Assembly: GCF_001894765.1 (NCBI RefSeq)
Contig: NZ_BCWV01000002.1
Location: 682,001 to 746,000 of the forward strand
Direction: 5' to 3'
DNA: 64,000 nt
From: Rhodococcoides corynebacterioides NBRC 14404
Lineage (GTDB): Bacteria > Actinomycetota > Actinomycetes > Mycobacteriales > Mycobacteriaceae
Shown: piece after piece, positions 17,850 to 26,377 of the stretch
How positions within the stretch are numbered: position 1 is the stretch's first letter
Layout of the letters: each line of letters opens with the position of its first letter
The notes under the pieces: generated by a model
The model's database searches: none
Seen by the model: only the letters and a program-made list of their open reading frames with translations
What the model was told of the DNA's origin: nothing
Program-made: the position numbers and the translations under genes

Positions 17850-18800
17850 TCAGTCGTTGGCGTGCAGGATGGAGTTCAGTTCGACTCCGGTGCCCTTCCA
17901 CGGAACCACCTCGACGGCCCCGGAGACGGAGTTTCGGCGGAACAGCAGGTTCGACCGCCCGCTGAGGGCCGCGGCCTTGACCACCGTGCCGTCGGGTCCG
18001 GTCACCTTGGTGCCGGCGGTGATGTAGAGCCCGGCCTCGACCACGCAGTCGTCGCCGAGCGAGATGCCCAGGCCCGCGTTGGCGCCGAGCAGGCACCGCT
18101 CGCCGACGGAGATGACCTCCTTGCCGCCACCCGAGAGGGTGCCCATGATCGACGCGCCGCCGCCGACGTCCGAGCCGTCGCCGACCACGACGCCGGCGGA
18201 GATGCGCCCCTCGACCATCGACGAGCCGAGCGTGCCGGCGTTGAAGTTGACGAAGCCCTCGTGCATGACGGTGGTGCCCGACGCGAGATGCGCGCCCAGG
18301 CGCACGCGGTCGGCGTCGCCGATGCGTACGCCCGTCGGGACCACGTAGTCCACGAGGCGGGGGAACTTGTCCACGCCGTAGACCGTGACGGGGCCGCGCG
18401 CTCGGAGCTTCGCGCGGGTGACCTCGAACCCGTCGACGGCGGCCGGGCCGTGGTTGGTCCAGACCACGTTGGCGAGCAGGCCGAACTGGCCGTCGAGGTT
18501 CACGCCGTGCGGCGCGACCAGGCGGTGCGAGAGCAGGTGCAGGCGGAGGTAGACGTCGTGCGCGTCGGTGGGCGCGTCGTCCAGCGAGGCGATGGTGGTG
18601 CGCACGGCGACGACGTCGACGCCGCGCGCGTCGTCCGCACCGACCAGCGACGCCAGGTCCTCGGGGACGTCCGCGCCCTGGAGGCGGGTGGTGCCGGTCT
18701 CGGTGACCTCGCCCAGTTCGGGGGCGGGGTACCAGGTGTCGAGCACCGTGCCCGAGGTGGTGATGGTTGCGAGTCCTGTTGCCGATGCGCCTGTGGTCAC
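17850..18800 (-). CDS. dapD: 2,3,4,5-tetrahydropyridine-2,6-dicarboxylate N-succinyltransferase
   Basis: DapD transfers succinyl from succinyl-CoA to tetrahydrodipicolinate in the lysine/meso-diaminopimelate pathway. The 316-residue protein matches mycobacterial DapD (317), the actinobacterial long form. The C-terminal half is a left-handed beta-helix of hexapeptide repeats ([38 protein letters not shown] and following, about residues 150-260), preceded by an alpha/beta domain. The GTG start at 18800 is supported by length and by a TAGGCT box 8 nt upstream. dapD and dapE are divergent with 39 nt between start codons, the same arrangement as Rv1201c/Rv1202. Confidence 0.95.
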   Translation of the reverse strand: MTTGASATGLATITTSGTVLDTWYPAPELGEVTETGTTRLQGADVPEDLASLVGADDARGVDVVAVRTTIASLDDAPTDAHDVYLRLHLLSHRLVAPHGVNLDGQFGLLANVVWTNHGPAAVDGFEVTRAKLRARGPVTVYGVDKFPRLVDYVVPTGVRIGDADRVRLGAHLASGTTVMHEGFVNFNAGTLGSSMVEGRISAGVVVGDGSDVGGGASIMGTLSGGGKEVISVGERCLLGANAGLGISLGDDCVVEAGLYITAGTKVTGPDGTVVKAAALSGRSNLLFRRNSVSGAVEVVPWKGTGVELNSILHAND

Positions 18801-18808
18801 GGTGCCCG

Positions 18809-18814
18809 AGCCTA
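18809..18814 (-). promoter_or_regulatory. candidate -10 box of dapD, leaderless
   Basis: On the minus strand TAGGCT (18814 to 18809) is followed by 8 nt and the dapD GTG at 18800. No ribosome binding site fits in the space. Confidence 0.45.
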
Positions 18815-18825
18815 GAGCACGGCAG

Positions 18826-18831
18826 TAGGGT
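18826..18831 (+). promoter_or_regulatory. candidate -10 box of dapE, leaderless
   Basis: TAGGGT at 18826-18831 is followed by 8 nt and the dapE GTG at 18840, mirroring the dapD side of the same 39-nt divergent spacer. Confidence 0.45.
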
Positions 18832-18839
18832 CGACGATC

Positions 18840-19955
18840 GTGAGCGCACCCGTGGTCCTGGACCTGCATGCCGACCCGATCGACCTCACCGCCGCCCTCG
18901 TGGACGTCCCGAGCGTGTCCCGCGACGAGGCCACGCTCGCGGCCGCCGTCGAGCAGGCCCTGCGGGAGCAGACCACCGGCTTCGAGGTCATCCGCTCGGG
19001 CAACGCGGTGCTGGCGCGCACCCACCGTGGGCTGCCGACGCGGGTGATCCTGGCCGGTCACCTCGACACCGTCCCGATCGCCGACAACGTGCCGTCGCGG
19101 CGCGAGCGCGGGGGGCCCGAAGGCGATGTCCTGCACGGCTGCGGCACCGTCGACATGAAGTCGGGCGACGCGGTGTTCCTCCACCTCGCGGCCACCGTGG
19201 CCGACCCCGTCGCGGACCTCACGCTGATCTTCTACGACTGCGAGGAGATCGAGGCCACCGCCAACGGACTCGGCCGGATCGAACGCGAGCTGCCGGACTG
19301 GCTGCACGGTGACGTCGCGATCCTCGGGGAGCCGTCGGGTGGGTTCATCGAGGCCGGGTGTCAGGGGACGCTCCGCATCCGCGTGACGACGACGGGCGTG
19401 CGCGCGCACTCGGCGCGGTCCTGGTTGGGCGACAACGCCATTCATCGGCTGGGCGCGGTGCTGACGCGACTCGCGGCGTACGAGCCGCGGACCGTCGAGA
19501 TCGACGGGTGCGTGTATCGCGAAGGACTGCAAGCGGTTCGAGTGGTCGGGGGAGTGGCGGGCAACGTGGTGCCGGACGAGGCGGCCGTCGACGTCAACTT
19601 CCGCTTCGCTCCCGACCGCTCGGTGGACGACGCCGTGGCGCACGCCTCGGAGGTGCTCGCCGGCGACGGCGTGCGACTCGAGGTGACCGACCGGTCGCCC
19701 GGGGCGCTGCCGGGTCTCGCCGCGCCCGCCGCGGCCGCGCTGGTGGAGGCGGCCGGTGGCCGGTTCCGGGCCAAGTACGGGTGGACCGACGTCTCCCGCT
19801 TCTCCGCGCTCGGCATTCCGGCCGTGAACTACGGCCCCGGCGACCCCAACCTGGCCCACAAGCGCGACGAGCGGGTGCCCACCGAACAGATCACTCGAGT
19901 GGCCGACGTCCTGCGGCGCTACCTCACCACCGGACGCGGTCCGTCGGGCCGTTAA
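18840..19955 (+). CDS. dapE: succinyl-diaminopimelate desuccinylase
   Basis: DapE hydrolyses N-succinyl-LL-diaminopimelate to LL-diaminopimelate and succinate. The 371-residue protein is an M20A dinuclear zinc hydrolase: the first ligand motif GHLDTVP is near residue 72, [13 protein letters not shown] with the bridging Asp near 103, the catalytic Glu pair in YDCEEIE near 133, and the final HKRDERVP histidine near residue 342. The dimerisation domain lies between. GTG at 18840 starts the frame. The gene is divergent from dapD and followed after 10 nt by a LOG-family gene that has its own -10 box. Confidence 0.94.
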   Translation: MSAPVVLDLHADPIDLTAALVDVPSVSRDEATLAAAVEQALREQTTGFEVIRSGNAVLARTHRGLPTRVILAGHLDTVPIADNVPSRRERGGPEGDVLHGCGTVDMKSGDAVFLHLAATVADPVADLTLIFYDCEEIEATANGLGRIERELPDWLHGDVAILGEPSGGFIEAGCQGTLRIRVTTTGVRAHSARSWLGDNAIHRLGAVLTRLAAYEPRTVEIDGCVYREGLQAVRVVGGVAGNVVPDEAAVDVNFRFAPDRSVDDAVAHASEVLAGDGVRLEVTDRSPGALPGLAAPAAAALVEAAGGRFRAKYGWTDVSRFSALGIPAVNYGPGDPNLAHKRDERVPTEQITRVADVLRRYLTTGRGPSGR

Positions 19956-19958
19956 CCT
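19953..19958 (+). promoter_or_regulatory. candidate -10 box of the first LOG gene, leaderless
   Basis: TAACCT at 19953-19958, which contains the dapE TAA stop, is followed by 7 nt and ATG 19966 with no Shine-Dalgarno. Confidence 0.4.
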
Positions 19959-19965
19959 CACCCCC

Positions 19966-20700
19966 ATGACGCAGGATCGACAGGCCGCGCGCTACCGCGG
20001 CCCGATACTGGACCGCCGCACCCGGGCGAACTCGACGACGGACCAACGGCTGCTCGACTACCGGGGCCCCTCGGACTGGGTGCACACCGACCCGTGGCGG
20101 GTGCTACGCATCCAGAGCGAGTTCGTCGAGGGTTTCGGTGCGCTCGCCGAACTGCCCCGTGCCGTCACCGTGTTCGGATCCGCGCGCACGCCGTCGGGAT
20201 CGCCGGTGTACGAGTCGGGCGTCCGATTGGGTGCCGCGCTCGCCGAGGCGGGCTACGCGGTGGTGACGGGGGGCGGACCGGGAACGATGGAGGCCGCCAA
20301 CAAGGGTGCGTGCGAGGCGGGCGGACTCTCGGTCGGTCTCGGTATCGAGCTGCCGTTCGAGCAGTCCCTCAACCCGTGGGTCGACCTCGGGGTGAACTTC
20401 CGCTACTTCTTCGTGCGCAAGACGATGTTCGTGAAGTACTCGCAGGCGTTCGTCTGTCTGCCGGGTGGATTCGGCACGCTCGACGAGATGTTCGAGGCGT
20501 TGACGCTGGTCCAGACACGCAAGATCACCCGCTTTCCGATCATTCTGTTCGGCACGAAATTCTGGGGTGGCTTGTTGGAGTGGATCACGACGACGTTGGT
20601 CGAGGCCGGCACCGTCTCGGAGTCCGACGTGGCCTTGATCCGGTGCACCGACGACGTCGACGAGGTCGTCCGGTGGATCGACGAGAGCGCGCAGCAGTGA
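19966..20700 (+). CDS. LOG-family protein (TIGR00730/lysine decarboxylase-like), longer paralog
   Basis: LOG proteins are nucleoside-monophosphate phosphoribohydrolases; characterised members release free cytokinins from their riboside monophosphates, others recycle damaged nucleotides. This 244-residue member has an N-terminal extension of about 60 residues before the Rossmann core ([10 protein letters not shown] near residue 66), the [19 protein letters not shown] nucleotide-binding motif near 105, and the signature [16 protein letters not shown] near 166, whose Arg/Glu set forms the active site. It resembles the longer type II group. It overlaps the next LOG gene by 4 nt (GTGA at 20697-20700). 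The start is ATG 19966, after a leaderless-type promoter. Confidence 0.85.
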   Translation: MTQDRQAARYRGPILDRRTRANSTTDQRLLDYRGPSDWVHTDPWRVLRIQSEFVEGFGALAELPRAVTVFGSARTPSGSPVYESGVRLGAALAEAGYAVVTGGGPGTMEAANKGACEAGGLSVGLGIELPFEQSLNPWVDLGVNFRYFFVRKTMFVKYSQAFVCLPGGFGTLDEMFEALTLVQTRKITRFPIILFGTKFWGGLLEWITTTLVEAGTVSESDVALIRCTDDVDEVVRWIDESAQQ

Positions 20701-21236
20701 CGACGGTGTGCGTCTACTGCGCGTCGGGTCCGGTGGAGCAACGGCACCTCGATCTCGCCACCGCGCTCGGCACCGAGATCGGCCGGCGCGGCGGCTCGCT
20801 CGTCTCGGGCGGCGGCAACGTCTCGATGATGGGCGCGGTCGCCCGAGCCACCCGGGCCGCGGGTGGTCGAACCGTGGGTGTCATCCCCCGTGCGCTGGTC
20901 GAACGGGAGGTCGCGGACGTCGAGGCCGACGAGTTGGTGGTCACCGAGACCATGCGCGAGCGCAAGCGCATCATGGACGATCGCGCGGACGCCTTCGTGA
21001 CTCTCCCGGGGGGAATCGGCACGCTCGAGGAGCTGTTCGAGACCTGGACCTCCGGCTACCTCGGCATGCACACCAAGCCGGTCGTGCTGTTGGACCCGAC
21101 GGGGCACTTCTCGCCTCTGCTCGACTGGCTCGACGGACTGTCGGGAACCGGCTTCGTCTCCCCGTCGTCCCTCGCTCGGCTGATCCGGGTGACCACCGTC
21201 GGCGCCGCCCTCGACGCCTGCAATCTCGACGTGTGA
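20697..21236 (+). CDS. LOG-family nucleoside 5'-monophosphate phosphoribohydrolase (Rv1205-like)
   Basis: A 179-residue LOG protein of the short type, closest in length and N-terminal CVYCASGP motif to mycobacterial Rv1205 (187), which produces cytokinins in M. tuberculosis. The GGGNVSMMGAVA loop is near residue 40 and the catalytic signature PGGIGTLEELFETWTS near residue 104, with the Arg of MRERKR near 87. GTG at 20697 overlaps the stop of the longer LOG paralog, so the two are translated together. fadD6 follows after 85 nt with its own operator-like palindrome. The immediate order dapE-LOG-fadD6-folP2-gpgS is that of mycobacteria, except that there is one LOG gene there. Confidence 0.88.
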   Translation: MTTVCVYCASGPVEQRHLDLATALGTEIGRRGGSLVSGGGNVSMMGAVARATRAAGGRTVGVIPRALVEREVADVEADELVVTETMRERKRIMDDRADAFVTLPGGIGTLEELFETWTSGYLGMHTKPVVLLDPTGHFSPLLDWLDGLSGTGFVSPSSLARLIRVTTVGAALDACNLDV

Positions 21237-21248
21237 CGTGTGGTGAAA

Positions 21249-21264
21249 CTTACCAATCGGTAAG
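21249..21264. promoter_or_regulatory. palindromic operator candidate upstream of fadD6
   Basis: CTTACC-AATC-GGTAAG is a perfect 6-bp inverted repeat, 57 nt before the fadD6 ATG. A TAAGGT -10-like box (21261-21266) overlaps its right arm, and a further GTAAG follows at 21265-21269. The form is that of a TetR-type fatty-acid regulator site. Confidence 0.5.
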
Positions 21265-21321
21265 GTAAGCATCGTCACAAGCCGGACACAGACGAAGGCC
21301 GGCTCGTCAGGGAGGAAACGT

Positions 21322-23094
21322 ATGGCTGCCGACGCTCGTCACAAGATCGGACTGCTGGATCTCGCCACCGCGACCGCGAAGATGGCCCCGGCTCTGCCGA
21401 CGGTGATCCGGGGCGTGCCTGGGTTCCTGCGCAAGCCGACGGACAAGGAGTCCATCGGGTTCATCTTCCAGCGCGCGGCCGCCAAGCACCCCGAGCGGCC
21501 CTTCGTCCGCTTCGAGGGCGACACCCTGACGTACGGACAGGCCAACGATCTGGTCAACCGCTACGCGTCGGTGCTCGTCGACCGGGGGGTCCAGCGCGGC
21601 GACGTGGTGGGCGTGCTGGCCAAGAACTCGATGCGCACGTTGCTCGTCGCCCTGGCCACGGTGAAGCTCGGTGCCACCGCGGGCATGTTGAACTTCAACC
21701 AGCGCGGCGACGTGCTCGAGCACAGCCTCGGCATCCTCGACGCCCGGGTGGTCGTCGTCGACGAGGACTGCCTCGAGGCCCTCGACTCGCTGGACGAGGC
21801 CCTGCCGGAGAAGGTGGTGCTGCACGCCGAGGAGCTGGACCGGCTGGCCGAGTCCGCCAGTGCGGAGAACCCCGCTGTCACGGCCGAGATCCAGGCCAAG
21901 GAGAAGGCGTACTACATCTTCACCTCCGGCACGACGGGCATGCCGAAGGCCAGCCTCATGAGCCACTTCCGGTGGCTCAAGTCGATGTCCGGCCTGGGCA
22001 GCATGGGTGTGCGGCTCCGCAAGGACGACGTGCTGTACTGCTGCCTCCCGCTCTACCACAACAACGCGCTCACGGTGTCGCTGTCGTCCGTCCTCGCCTC
22101 CGGCGCCGCCATCGCGATCGGCAAGCAGTTCTCGGTCTCCCGGTTCTGGGACGACGTCCGGGCCAACGAGGCCACGGCGTTCACCTACATCGGCGAACTC
22201 TGCCGGTACCTGCTCACGCAGGACGAGAAGCCGTCCGACAAGGACAACACGATCCGGCTCATCGTCGGAAACGGTCTGCGACCGGAGATCTGGCACGAGT
22301 TCACCGAGCGCTTCGGCATCTCGCGCGTCGCCGAGTTCTACGGTGCCAGCGAGTGCAACATCGCGTTCATCAACGCGTTCAACCTCGACCGCACGGCCGG
22401 CTTCTGCCCGCTGCCGTACGCCGTGGTGGAGTACGACGACGAGACCGGCAAGGCCAAGCGCGACAGCAACGGTCGGCTCACCAAGGTCTCGGCCGGCGGG
22501 GTCGGTCTGCTGCTGTCGAAGATCACCGACCGCGCGCCGTTCGACGGCTACTCCGACGAGGACGCCACCAAGAAGAAGCTCCTGCAGGACGGCTTCAAGG
22601 ACGGCGACTGCTGGTTCGACACCGGAGACCTGGTGCGCCAGCAGGGCTTCCGGCACGTCGCGTTCGTCGACCGGCTCGGCGACACGTTCCGCTGGAAGGG
22701 CGAGAACGTCGCCACCACGCAGGTCGAGGGCGCTCTCGGATCGCACCCGGACGTGGACCAGGCCGTGGTGTTCGGCGTCGAGGTCCCGGGCGCCGACGGC
22801 AAGGCCGGCATGGCGGCGCTGACGATGCGCAGCGGGAAGAAGTTCGACGGCGCCTCGGTCGCCACCCATGCGTACGAGTCGCTGCCCAGCTACGCGGTGC
22901 CGCTCTTCGTCCGCGTGGTCGACTCCCTCGAGGCCACCTCGACGTTCAAGAGCAAGAAGGTCGAACTCCGGAAGACCGGCTACGGGGACGGCGACGGCGA
23001 TCTGTACGTGCTCAAGGGCAAGGCCGACGGCTACGTCGAGTTCTACGACGGCTACGCCGACGAGGTCGGCGGCGGCAAGCTGCCCAAGGGCTGA
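21322..23094 (+). CDS. fadD6: long-chain/very-long-chain fatty acyl-CoA synthetase FadD6
   Basis: FadD6 activates fatty acids to acyl-CoA, and in mycobacteria also takes part in their uptake, as in FATP-type synthetases. The 590-residue protein matches FadD6 (597). The AMP-binding P-loop FTSGTTGMPKASLMSH is near residue 200, the YGASECN motif near 339, TGDL near 434, and DRLGDTFRWKGENVATTQVE near 448, the FATP/ACSVL signature. The extra YVLKGKADGYVEFYDGY tail is family-typical. A strong ribosome binding site GGGAGGAAA precedes ATG 21322. The palindrome in the upstream region suggests repression relieved by fatty acids or acyl-CoA. Confidence 0.94.
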   Translation: MAADARHKIGLLDLATATAKMAPALPTVIRGVPGFLRKPTDKESIGFIFQRAAAKHPERPFVRFEGDTLTYGQANDLVNRYASVLVDRGVQRGDVVGVLAKNSMRTLLVALATVKLGATAGMLNFNQRGDVLEHSLGILDARVVVVDEDCLEALDSLDEALPEKVVLHAEELDRLAESASAENPAVTAEIQAKEKAYYIFTSGTTGMPKASLMSHFRWLKSMSGLGSMGVRLRKDDVLYCCLPLYHNNALTVSLSSVLASGAAIAIGKQFSVSRFWDDVRANEATAFTYIGELCRYLLTQDEKPSDKDNTIRLIVGNGLRPEIWHEFTERFGISRVAEFYGASECNIAFINAFNLDRTAGFCPLPYAVVEYDDETGKAKRDSNGRLTKVSAGGVGLLLSKITDRAPFDGYSDEDATKKKLLQDGFKDGDCWFDTGDLVRQQGFRHVAFVDRLGDTFRWKGENVATTQVEGALGSHPDVDQAVVFGVEVPGADGKAGMAALTMRSGKKFDGASVATHAYESLPSYAVPLFVRVVDSLEATSTFKSKKVELRKTGYGDGDGDLYVLKGKADGYVEFYDGYADEVGGGKLPKG

Positions 23095-23129
23095 GCAGGG
23101 CCGGCGCGGCGGGAAGGCAAGATGGTCGG

Positions 23130-23999
23130 GTGCATCCGTTCCCGACCTTCTGCGGCCGTCCCGTCGCGACCGACCGTGCGCTGGTGATGGCGATCGTCAA
23201 CCGCACCCCGGACAGCTTCTACGACCGGGGAGCGACGTTCTCCGACGAGGCCGCGATGGCCGCCGTCCATCGCGCCGTCGACGAGGGTGCCGACGTCCTC
23301 GACATCGGCGGGGTCAAAGCCGGTCCCGGTGCGACGGTGGACGTCGAGGAGGAGACCCGCCGGGTCGTGCCCTTCGTCGCGGCCATCCGGTCGGCGTACC
23401 CGGACGTGGTGATCAGCGTCGACACGTGGCGCGCGGAGGTGGCACGGCGGGCGTGCGCCGAGGGTGCCGACCTCGTCAACGACACCTGGGCCGGAGCCGA
23501 TCCCGATCTGGTCGGCGTGGCCGCCGAGGTCGGGGCCGGCATCGTGTGTTCGCACACCGGGGGCGCGGTGCCGCGTACTCGCCCGCACCGGGTGCGGTAC
23601 GCCGACGTGGTGAGCGACGTGGTGACCGAGGTGACGCGCGCCGCCGAGGCCGCTGCCGCGGCCGGCGTCCGCGAGGACGGCATCCTGGTGGACCCGACTC
23701 ACGACTTCGGCAAGAACACCCACCACGGGCTCGCCTTGTTACGGCACGTCGACAGTCTGGTCAACAGCGGATGGCCGGTCCTGATGGCGCTGAGCAACAA
23801 GGATTTCGTGGGGGAGACTCTGGGAGTCGGACTTGCCGAACGCTTGGAGGGAACCTTGGCTGCGACAGCACTGAGCGCCGAACGGGGAGCGCGCATGTTC
23901 CGGGTCCACGAGGTCGGACCCACCCGACGCGTCGTCGACATGGTCGCGGCGATCGCCGGCACGCGTCCGCCCGCTCGCACCGTGCGAGGTCTCGCGTGA
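23130..23999 (+). CDS. folP2: dihydropteroate synthase homolog FolP2
   Basis: A 289-residue TIM-barrel protein of the pterin-binding family. Conserved blocks are VMAIVNRTPDSFYDRG near residue 20, DIGGVKAGPGA near 58, VDTWRAEVARRA near 100, and DPTHDFGKNTHHG near 190. Normal DHPS enzymes have DIGGESTRPG in the second block, where Ser-Thr-Arg bind p-aminobenzoate; here VKAGPG replaces it. Mycobacterial FolP2 shares this change and the M. leprae protein lacks DHPS activity, so this gene probably does not make folate. GTG 23130 starts the frame; a weak CAAGAT box lies 6 nt upstream. The stop overlaps gpgS (GTGA), coupling it to methylglucose polysaccharide synthesis, as in Rv1207-Rv1208. Confidence 0.92.
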   Translation: MHPFPTFCGRPVATDRALVMAIVNRTPDSFYDRGATFSDEAAMAAVHRAVDEGADVLDIGGVKAGPGATVDVEEETRRVVPFVAAIRSAYPDVVISVDTWRAEVARRACAEGADLVNDTWAGADPDLVGVAAEVGAGIVCSHTGGAVPRTRPHRVRYADVVSDVVTEVTRAAEAAAAAGVREDGILVDPTHDFGKNTHHGLALLRHVDSLVNSGWPVLMALSNKDFVGETLGVGLAERLEGTLAATALSAERGARMFRVHEVGPTRRVVDMVAAIAGTRPPARTVRGLA

Positions 24000-24943
24000 C
24001 GTCGTCGGCCGTGTCCGCCGTGTCGGCCGCCCTCGCCGACGTCGGTACCACCTGGTCCGACCCGCGCTGGACCGTCGACGAACTCGTCGCGGCGAAGGGC
24101 GCTCGGACCGTCTCGGTGGTGCTGCCGGCCCTCGACGAGGAAGCGACCGTCGGCGACGTCGTCGCCTCCATCTCGCCGCTGGTCGGCGGACTGGTCGACG
24201 AACTGGTGGTCCTGGACTCGGGGTCCACCGACGCGACCGCCGCCCGCGCGCGGGAGGCCGGGGCGGACGTCGTCACGCGGGAGGAGGCCGTCCCCGAGGT
24301 CGCGACGGCTCCCGGCAAGGGCGAGGTGCTGTGGCGGTCCCTGGCCGCCACGACGGGCGACATCGTGGTCTTCGTCGACTCCGATCTCATCGACCCGGAC
24401 CCGGGCTTCGTCCCGAAACTGCTCGGCCCATTGCTCACCCGGCGCGGCCTGCACCTCGTGAAGGGGTTCTATCGTCGTCCGCTCGCCGGGTCGAGCGAGG
24501 CCCACAGCGGCGGTCGGGTCACCGAACTCGTCGCGCGTCCCCTGCTCGCCGCGCTGCGACCGGAGCTGGGGGGCATCGTGCAGCCGCTCGGCGGGGAGTA
24601 CGCCGGCACCCGCGAGCTGTTGACGGCGGTGCCGTTCGCGCCGGGGTACGGCGTGGAGATCGGGCTGCTCATGGACACCTACGACCGCTACGGCCTCGAC
24701 GCGATCGGGCAGGTGGATCTCGGTGTTCGACGGCATCGGAACCGTCCCCTCGATCAGTTGGGGGCCATGAGTCGGCAGATCGTCGGCACCATGCTCGGTC
24801 GCGCAGGAATCGCCGATTCCGGCGCCGGTATCACCCAGTTCCGGCCGGAGGGCGGCGAATTCGTCGCCTCGGTCACCGACGTCTCCCTCGTCGACCGTCC
24901 ACCGATGCGCACGGTCCGACCCTGGGCCGACCGCACGCGGTGA
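23996..24943 (+). CDS. gpgS: glucosyl-3-phosphoglycerate synthase
   Basis: GpgS joins glucose from UDP-glucose to 3-phosphoglycerate, the first step of methylglucose lipopolysaccharide synthesis in mycolata. The 315-residue GT81 enzyme (mycobacterial form 324) has the GT-A nucleotide-binding start VSVVLPALDEEATVGDVVAS near residue 40, the metal-binding motif VFVDSDLID near 123, and the acceptor-site region GGIVQPLGGEYAGTREL near 190. Conserved LLMDTYDRYGLDAIGQVDLG follows near residue 222. GTG 23996 overlaps the folP2 stop. It forms a glucan-metabolism cluster together with glgM and glgC 3.5 kb away. Confidence 0.94.
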   Translation: MTSSAVSAVSAALADVGTTWSDPRWTVDELVAAKGARTVSVVLPALDEEATVGDVVASISPLVGGLVDELVVLDSGSTDATAARAREAGADVVTREEAVPEVATAPGKGEVLWRSLAATTGDIVVFVDSDLIDPDPGFVPKLLGPLLTRRGLHLVKGFYRRPLAGSSEAHSGGRVTELVARPLLAALRPELGGIVQPLGGEYAGTRELLTAVPFAPGYGVEIGLLMDTYDRYGLDAIGQVDLGVRRHRNRPLDQLGAMSRQIVGTMLGRAGIADSGAGITQFRPEGGEFVASVTDVSLVDRPPMRTVRPWADRTR

Positions 24944-25001
24944 CCCGTGTGGACTCCGCCGGGGCGGCGCCGACCGTGTCCGCCGTGACAGGATCGGCCC
25001 C

Positions 25002-25316
25002 ATGGTGACGATCCTGCTCTACGTCGTCTCGATCGCGGTCGTGGCCGTCGTGCTGTTCCTGCTCGCGTCGGTGGTGTTCGGGCGGGGCGAGGAGATGGAA
25101 CCGCTCCCGCCCGAGACCACCGCCACGGCGCTGCCGGCGCAGGGTGTCACGGGGCGGGACGTCCGCGCCCTGCGGTTCCGACTGCGCCCACGCGGCTACG
25201 ACTGCGGCGAGGTCGACTGGGCCCTCGATCGTCTCGCCGACGAGATCGACGGTCTGCGAACACGTCTCGCCGAGCGGGATGCCGCCGCGCCCCCGTCGGA
25301 GCCGGTCGAACCGTGA
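25002..25316 (+). CDS. DivIVA-domain membrane protein (Rv1209-like)
   Basis: A 104-residue protein with one N-terminal membrane helix (residues 3-27) and a short DivIVA-type domain (about residues 50-92, VRALRFRLRPRGYDCGEVDW then ALDRLADEIDGLRTRL) that should form a coiled coil. This is the size and layout of mycobacterial Rv1209. DivIVA proteins recruit cell-wall growth machinery to curved membranes, and the short membrane-bound versions are of unknown function. ATG at 25002 is preceded 7 nt upstream by CAGGAT, a weak -10-like box. The end overlaps the tagA start region by a few bases. Confidence 0.82.
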   Translation: MVTILLYVVSIAVVAVVLFLLASVVFGRGEEMEPLPPETTATALPAQGVTGRDVRALRFRLRPRGYDCGEVDWALDRLADEIDGLRTRLAERDAAAPPSEPVEP

Positions 25317-25882
25317 TGCACAGCGACGGCCGCGTCCGCTGCACGTGGTCTCCCGACCCGGCGGAGAACGCCCTGTACGCGCGGTACCACGACGAGGAGT
25401 GGGGGCAGCCGGTGCACGGCACGCGTGCACTGTTCGAGCGCGTGAGCCTCGAGGCGTTCCAATCGGGTCTGTCCTGGATCACGGTGCTCCGCAAGCGGGA
25501 TGCCTTCCGGTCCGCGTTCGCGGACTTCGATCCGGACGCCGTCGCCGCATTCGACGACGACGACGTCGAGCGGCTGCTCGCCGACCCCGGCATCGTCCGC
25601 AACCGCGCGAAGATTCTCGCGACGGTCGCCAACGCGCGGCTCGTGGTGTCGGAGAACGTCGATCTCGACGCTCTGCTGTGGTCCCACGCGCCCCCGCCGC
25701 GCCCGCGGCCGGTCACCGCCGCGGACGTCCCGGCGGTGACCGCCGAGTCGACCGCGATGGCGACCGCGCTGAAGAAGCGGGGTTTCCGCTTCGTCGGCCC
25801 CACGACGGCCTACGCCCTCATGCAGGCGACCGGAATGGTCGACGACCACCTGCAGGACTGCTGGGTTCCCCCGACGCGCTGA
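25313..25882 (+). CDS. tagA: DNA-3-methyladenine glycosylase I
   Basis: TagA excises 3-methyladenine from DNA in base-excision repair. The 189-residue protein has the family landmarks: a CTWSP zinc-binding cysteine near residue 10, YARYHDEEWGQPVHG near 23, LEAFQSGLSWITVLRKR near 48, PGIVRNRAKILATVANAR near 90, and a VGPTTAYALMQATGMVDDHL end block near residue 162 with zinc-ligand histidine. GTG 25313 or ATG 25316 starts the frame, both overlapping the previous stop codon, so translation is coupled to the DivIVA-like gene. Confidence 0.94.
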   Translation: MMHSDGRVRCTWSPDPAENALYARYHDEEWGQPVHGTRALFERVSLEAFQSGLSWITVLRKRDAFRSAFADFDPDAVAAFDDDDVERLLADPGIVRNRAKILATVANARLVVSENVDLDALLWSHAPPPRPRPVTAADVPAVTAESTAMATALKKRGFRFVGPTTAYALMQATGMVDDHLQDCWVPPTR

Positions 25883-25905
25883 GGGGCGTTCCCGGGGCCG
25901 TCGCA

Positions 25906-25960
25906 GGGGTGTGCGCAGGGCCGGGACGGGGTGTGCGCTGGGCGCCGAAGGGGGTGTCCG
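25906..25960. repeat. three spaced copies of GGGGTGTGCGC-type direct repeat
   Basis: GGGGTGTGCGC followed by A/T and GGGC occurs at 25906-25921 and 25928-25943 (15 of 16 identical); an imperfect GGGGTGTCCG is at 25951-25960. Spacing is 22 and 23 bp, about two helical turns. The array lies in the 200-bp gap between tagA and the DUF3117 gene. Confidence 0.55.
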
Positions 25961-26082
25961 TTTCCCGTCGTTCCGTTCGATAGGGAACAATATGGTGCAC
26001 GCACCTCGCCGGACCCCGGCGGAGCGCGAGAGGAACATGTCATGCGCGGAGCAGGTCGGCGCAGATCTGGAGGGAGCAGAGG

Positions 26083-26250
26083 ATGGCGGCCATGAAGCCC
26101 CGGACCGGCGACGGTCCGCTCGAGGCGACCAAGGAAGGACGAGGAATCGTCATGCGGGTTCCACTCGAGGGCGGAGGACGTCTGGTCGTCGAGCTCACTC
26201 CCGACGAGGCGGCCGCACTGGGCGACGAGCTCAAGGGCGTCACCGGCTGA
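26083..26250 (+). CDS. DUF3117 family protein (Rv1211-like), 55 residues
   Basis: ATG 26083 follows GGAGGGA at 26069-26075 and opens a 55-codon frame that begins MAAMKPRTGDGPLEATKEGR and ends LGDELKGVTG. This is the highly conserved DUF3117 family of actinobacteria, present at the same place after tagA in mycobacteria (Rv1211). Two beta-strand-like segments (GIVMRVPLEGG and RLVVELTPDE) suggest a tiny beta-rich fold. Function is unknown, but the near-invariance of the family speaks for an important role. A 130-nt leader after the candidate promoter and a strong hairpin after the stop suggest a monocistronic, probably well expressed gene. Confidence 0.9.
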   Translation: MAAMKPRTGDGPLEATKEGRGIVMRVPLEGGGRLVVELTPDEAAALGDELKGVTG

Positions 26251-26271
26251 GAAGCGAACTGCACTCGCGCA

Positions 26272-26300
26272 CGGCCCCGTCGGTTGTTCCGGCGGGGCTG
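26272..26300 (+). terminator. hairpin terminator after the DUF3117 gene
   Basis: GCCCCGTCGG (26274-26283) pairs with CCGGCGGGGC (26289-26298), 10 bp including one G-T pair, with loop TTGTT; it starts 24 nt after the stop codon. Confidence 0.6.
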
Positions 26301-26377
26301 TCGCCGTCCCGGGGGCCGTCGTCGTCCCGGGTTCCACCCTCACAGGGCCCGTCACGAGCGGAGAAGAGGCTGCACCG

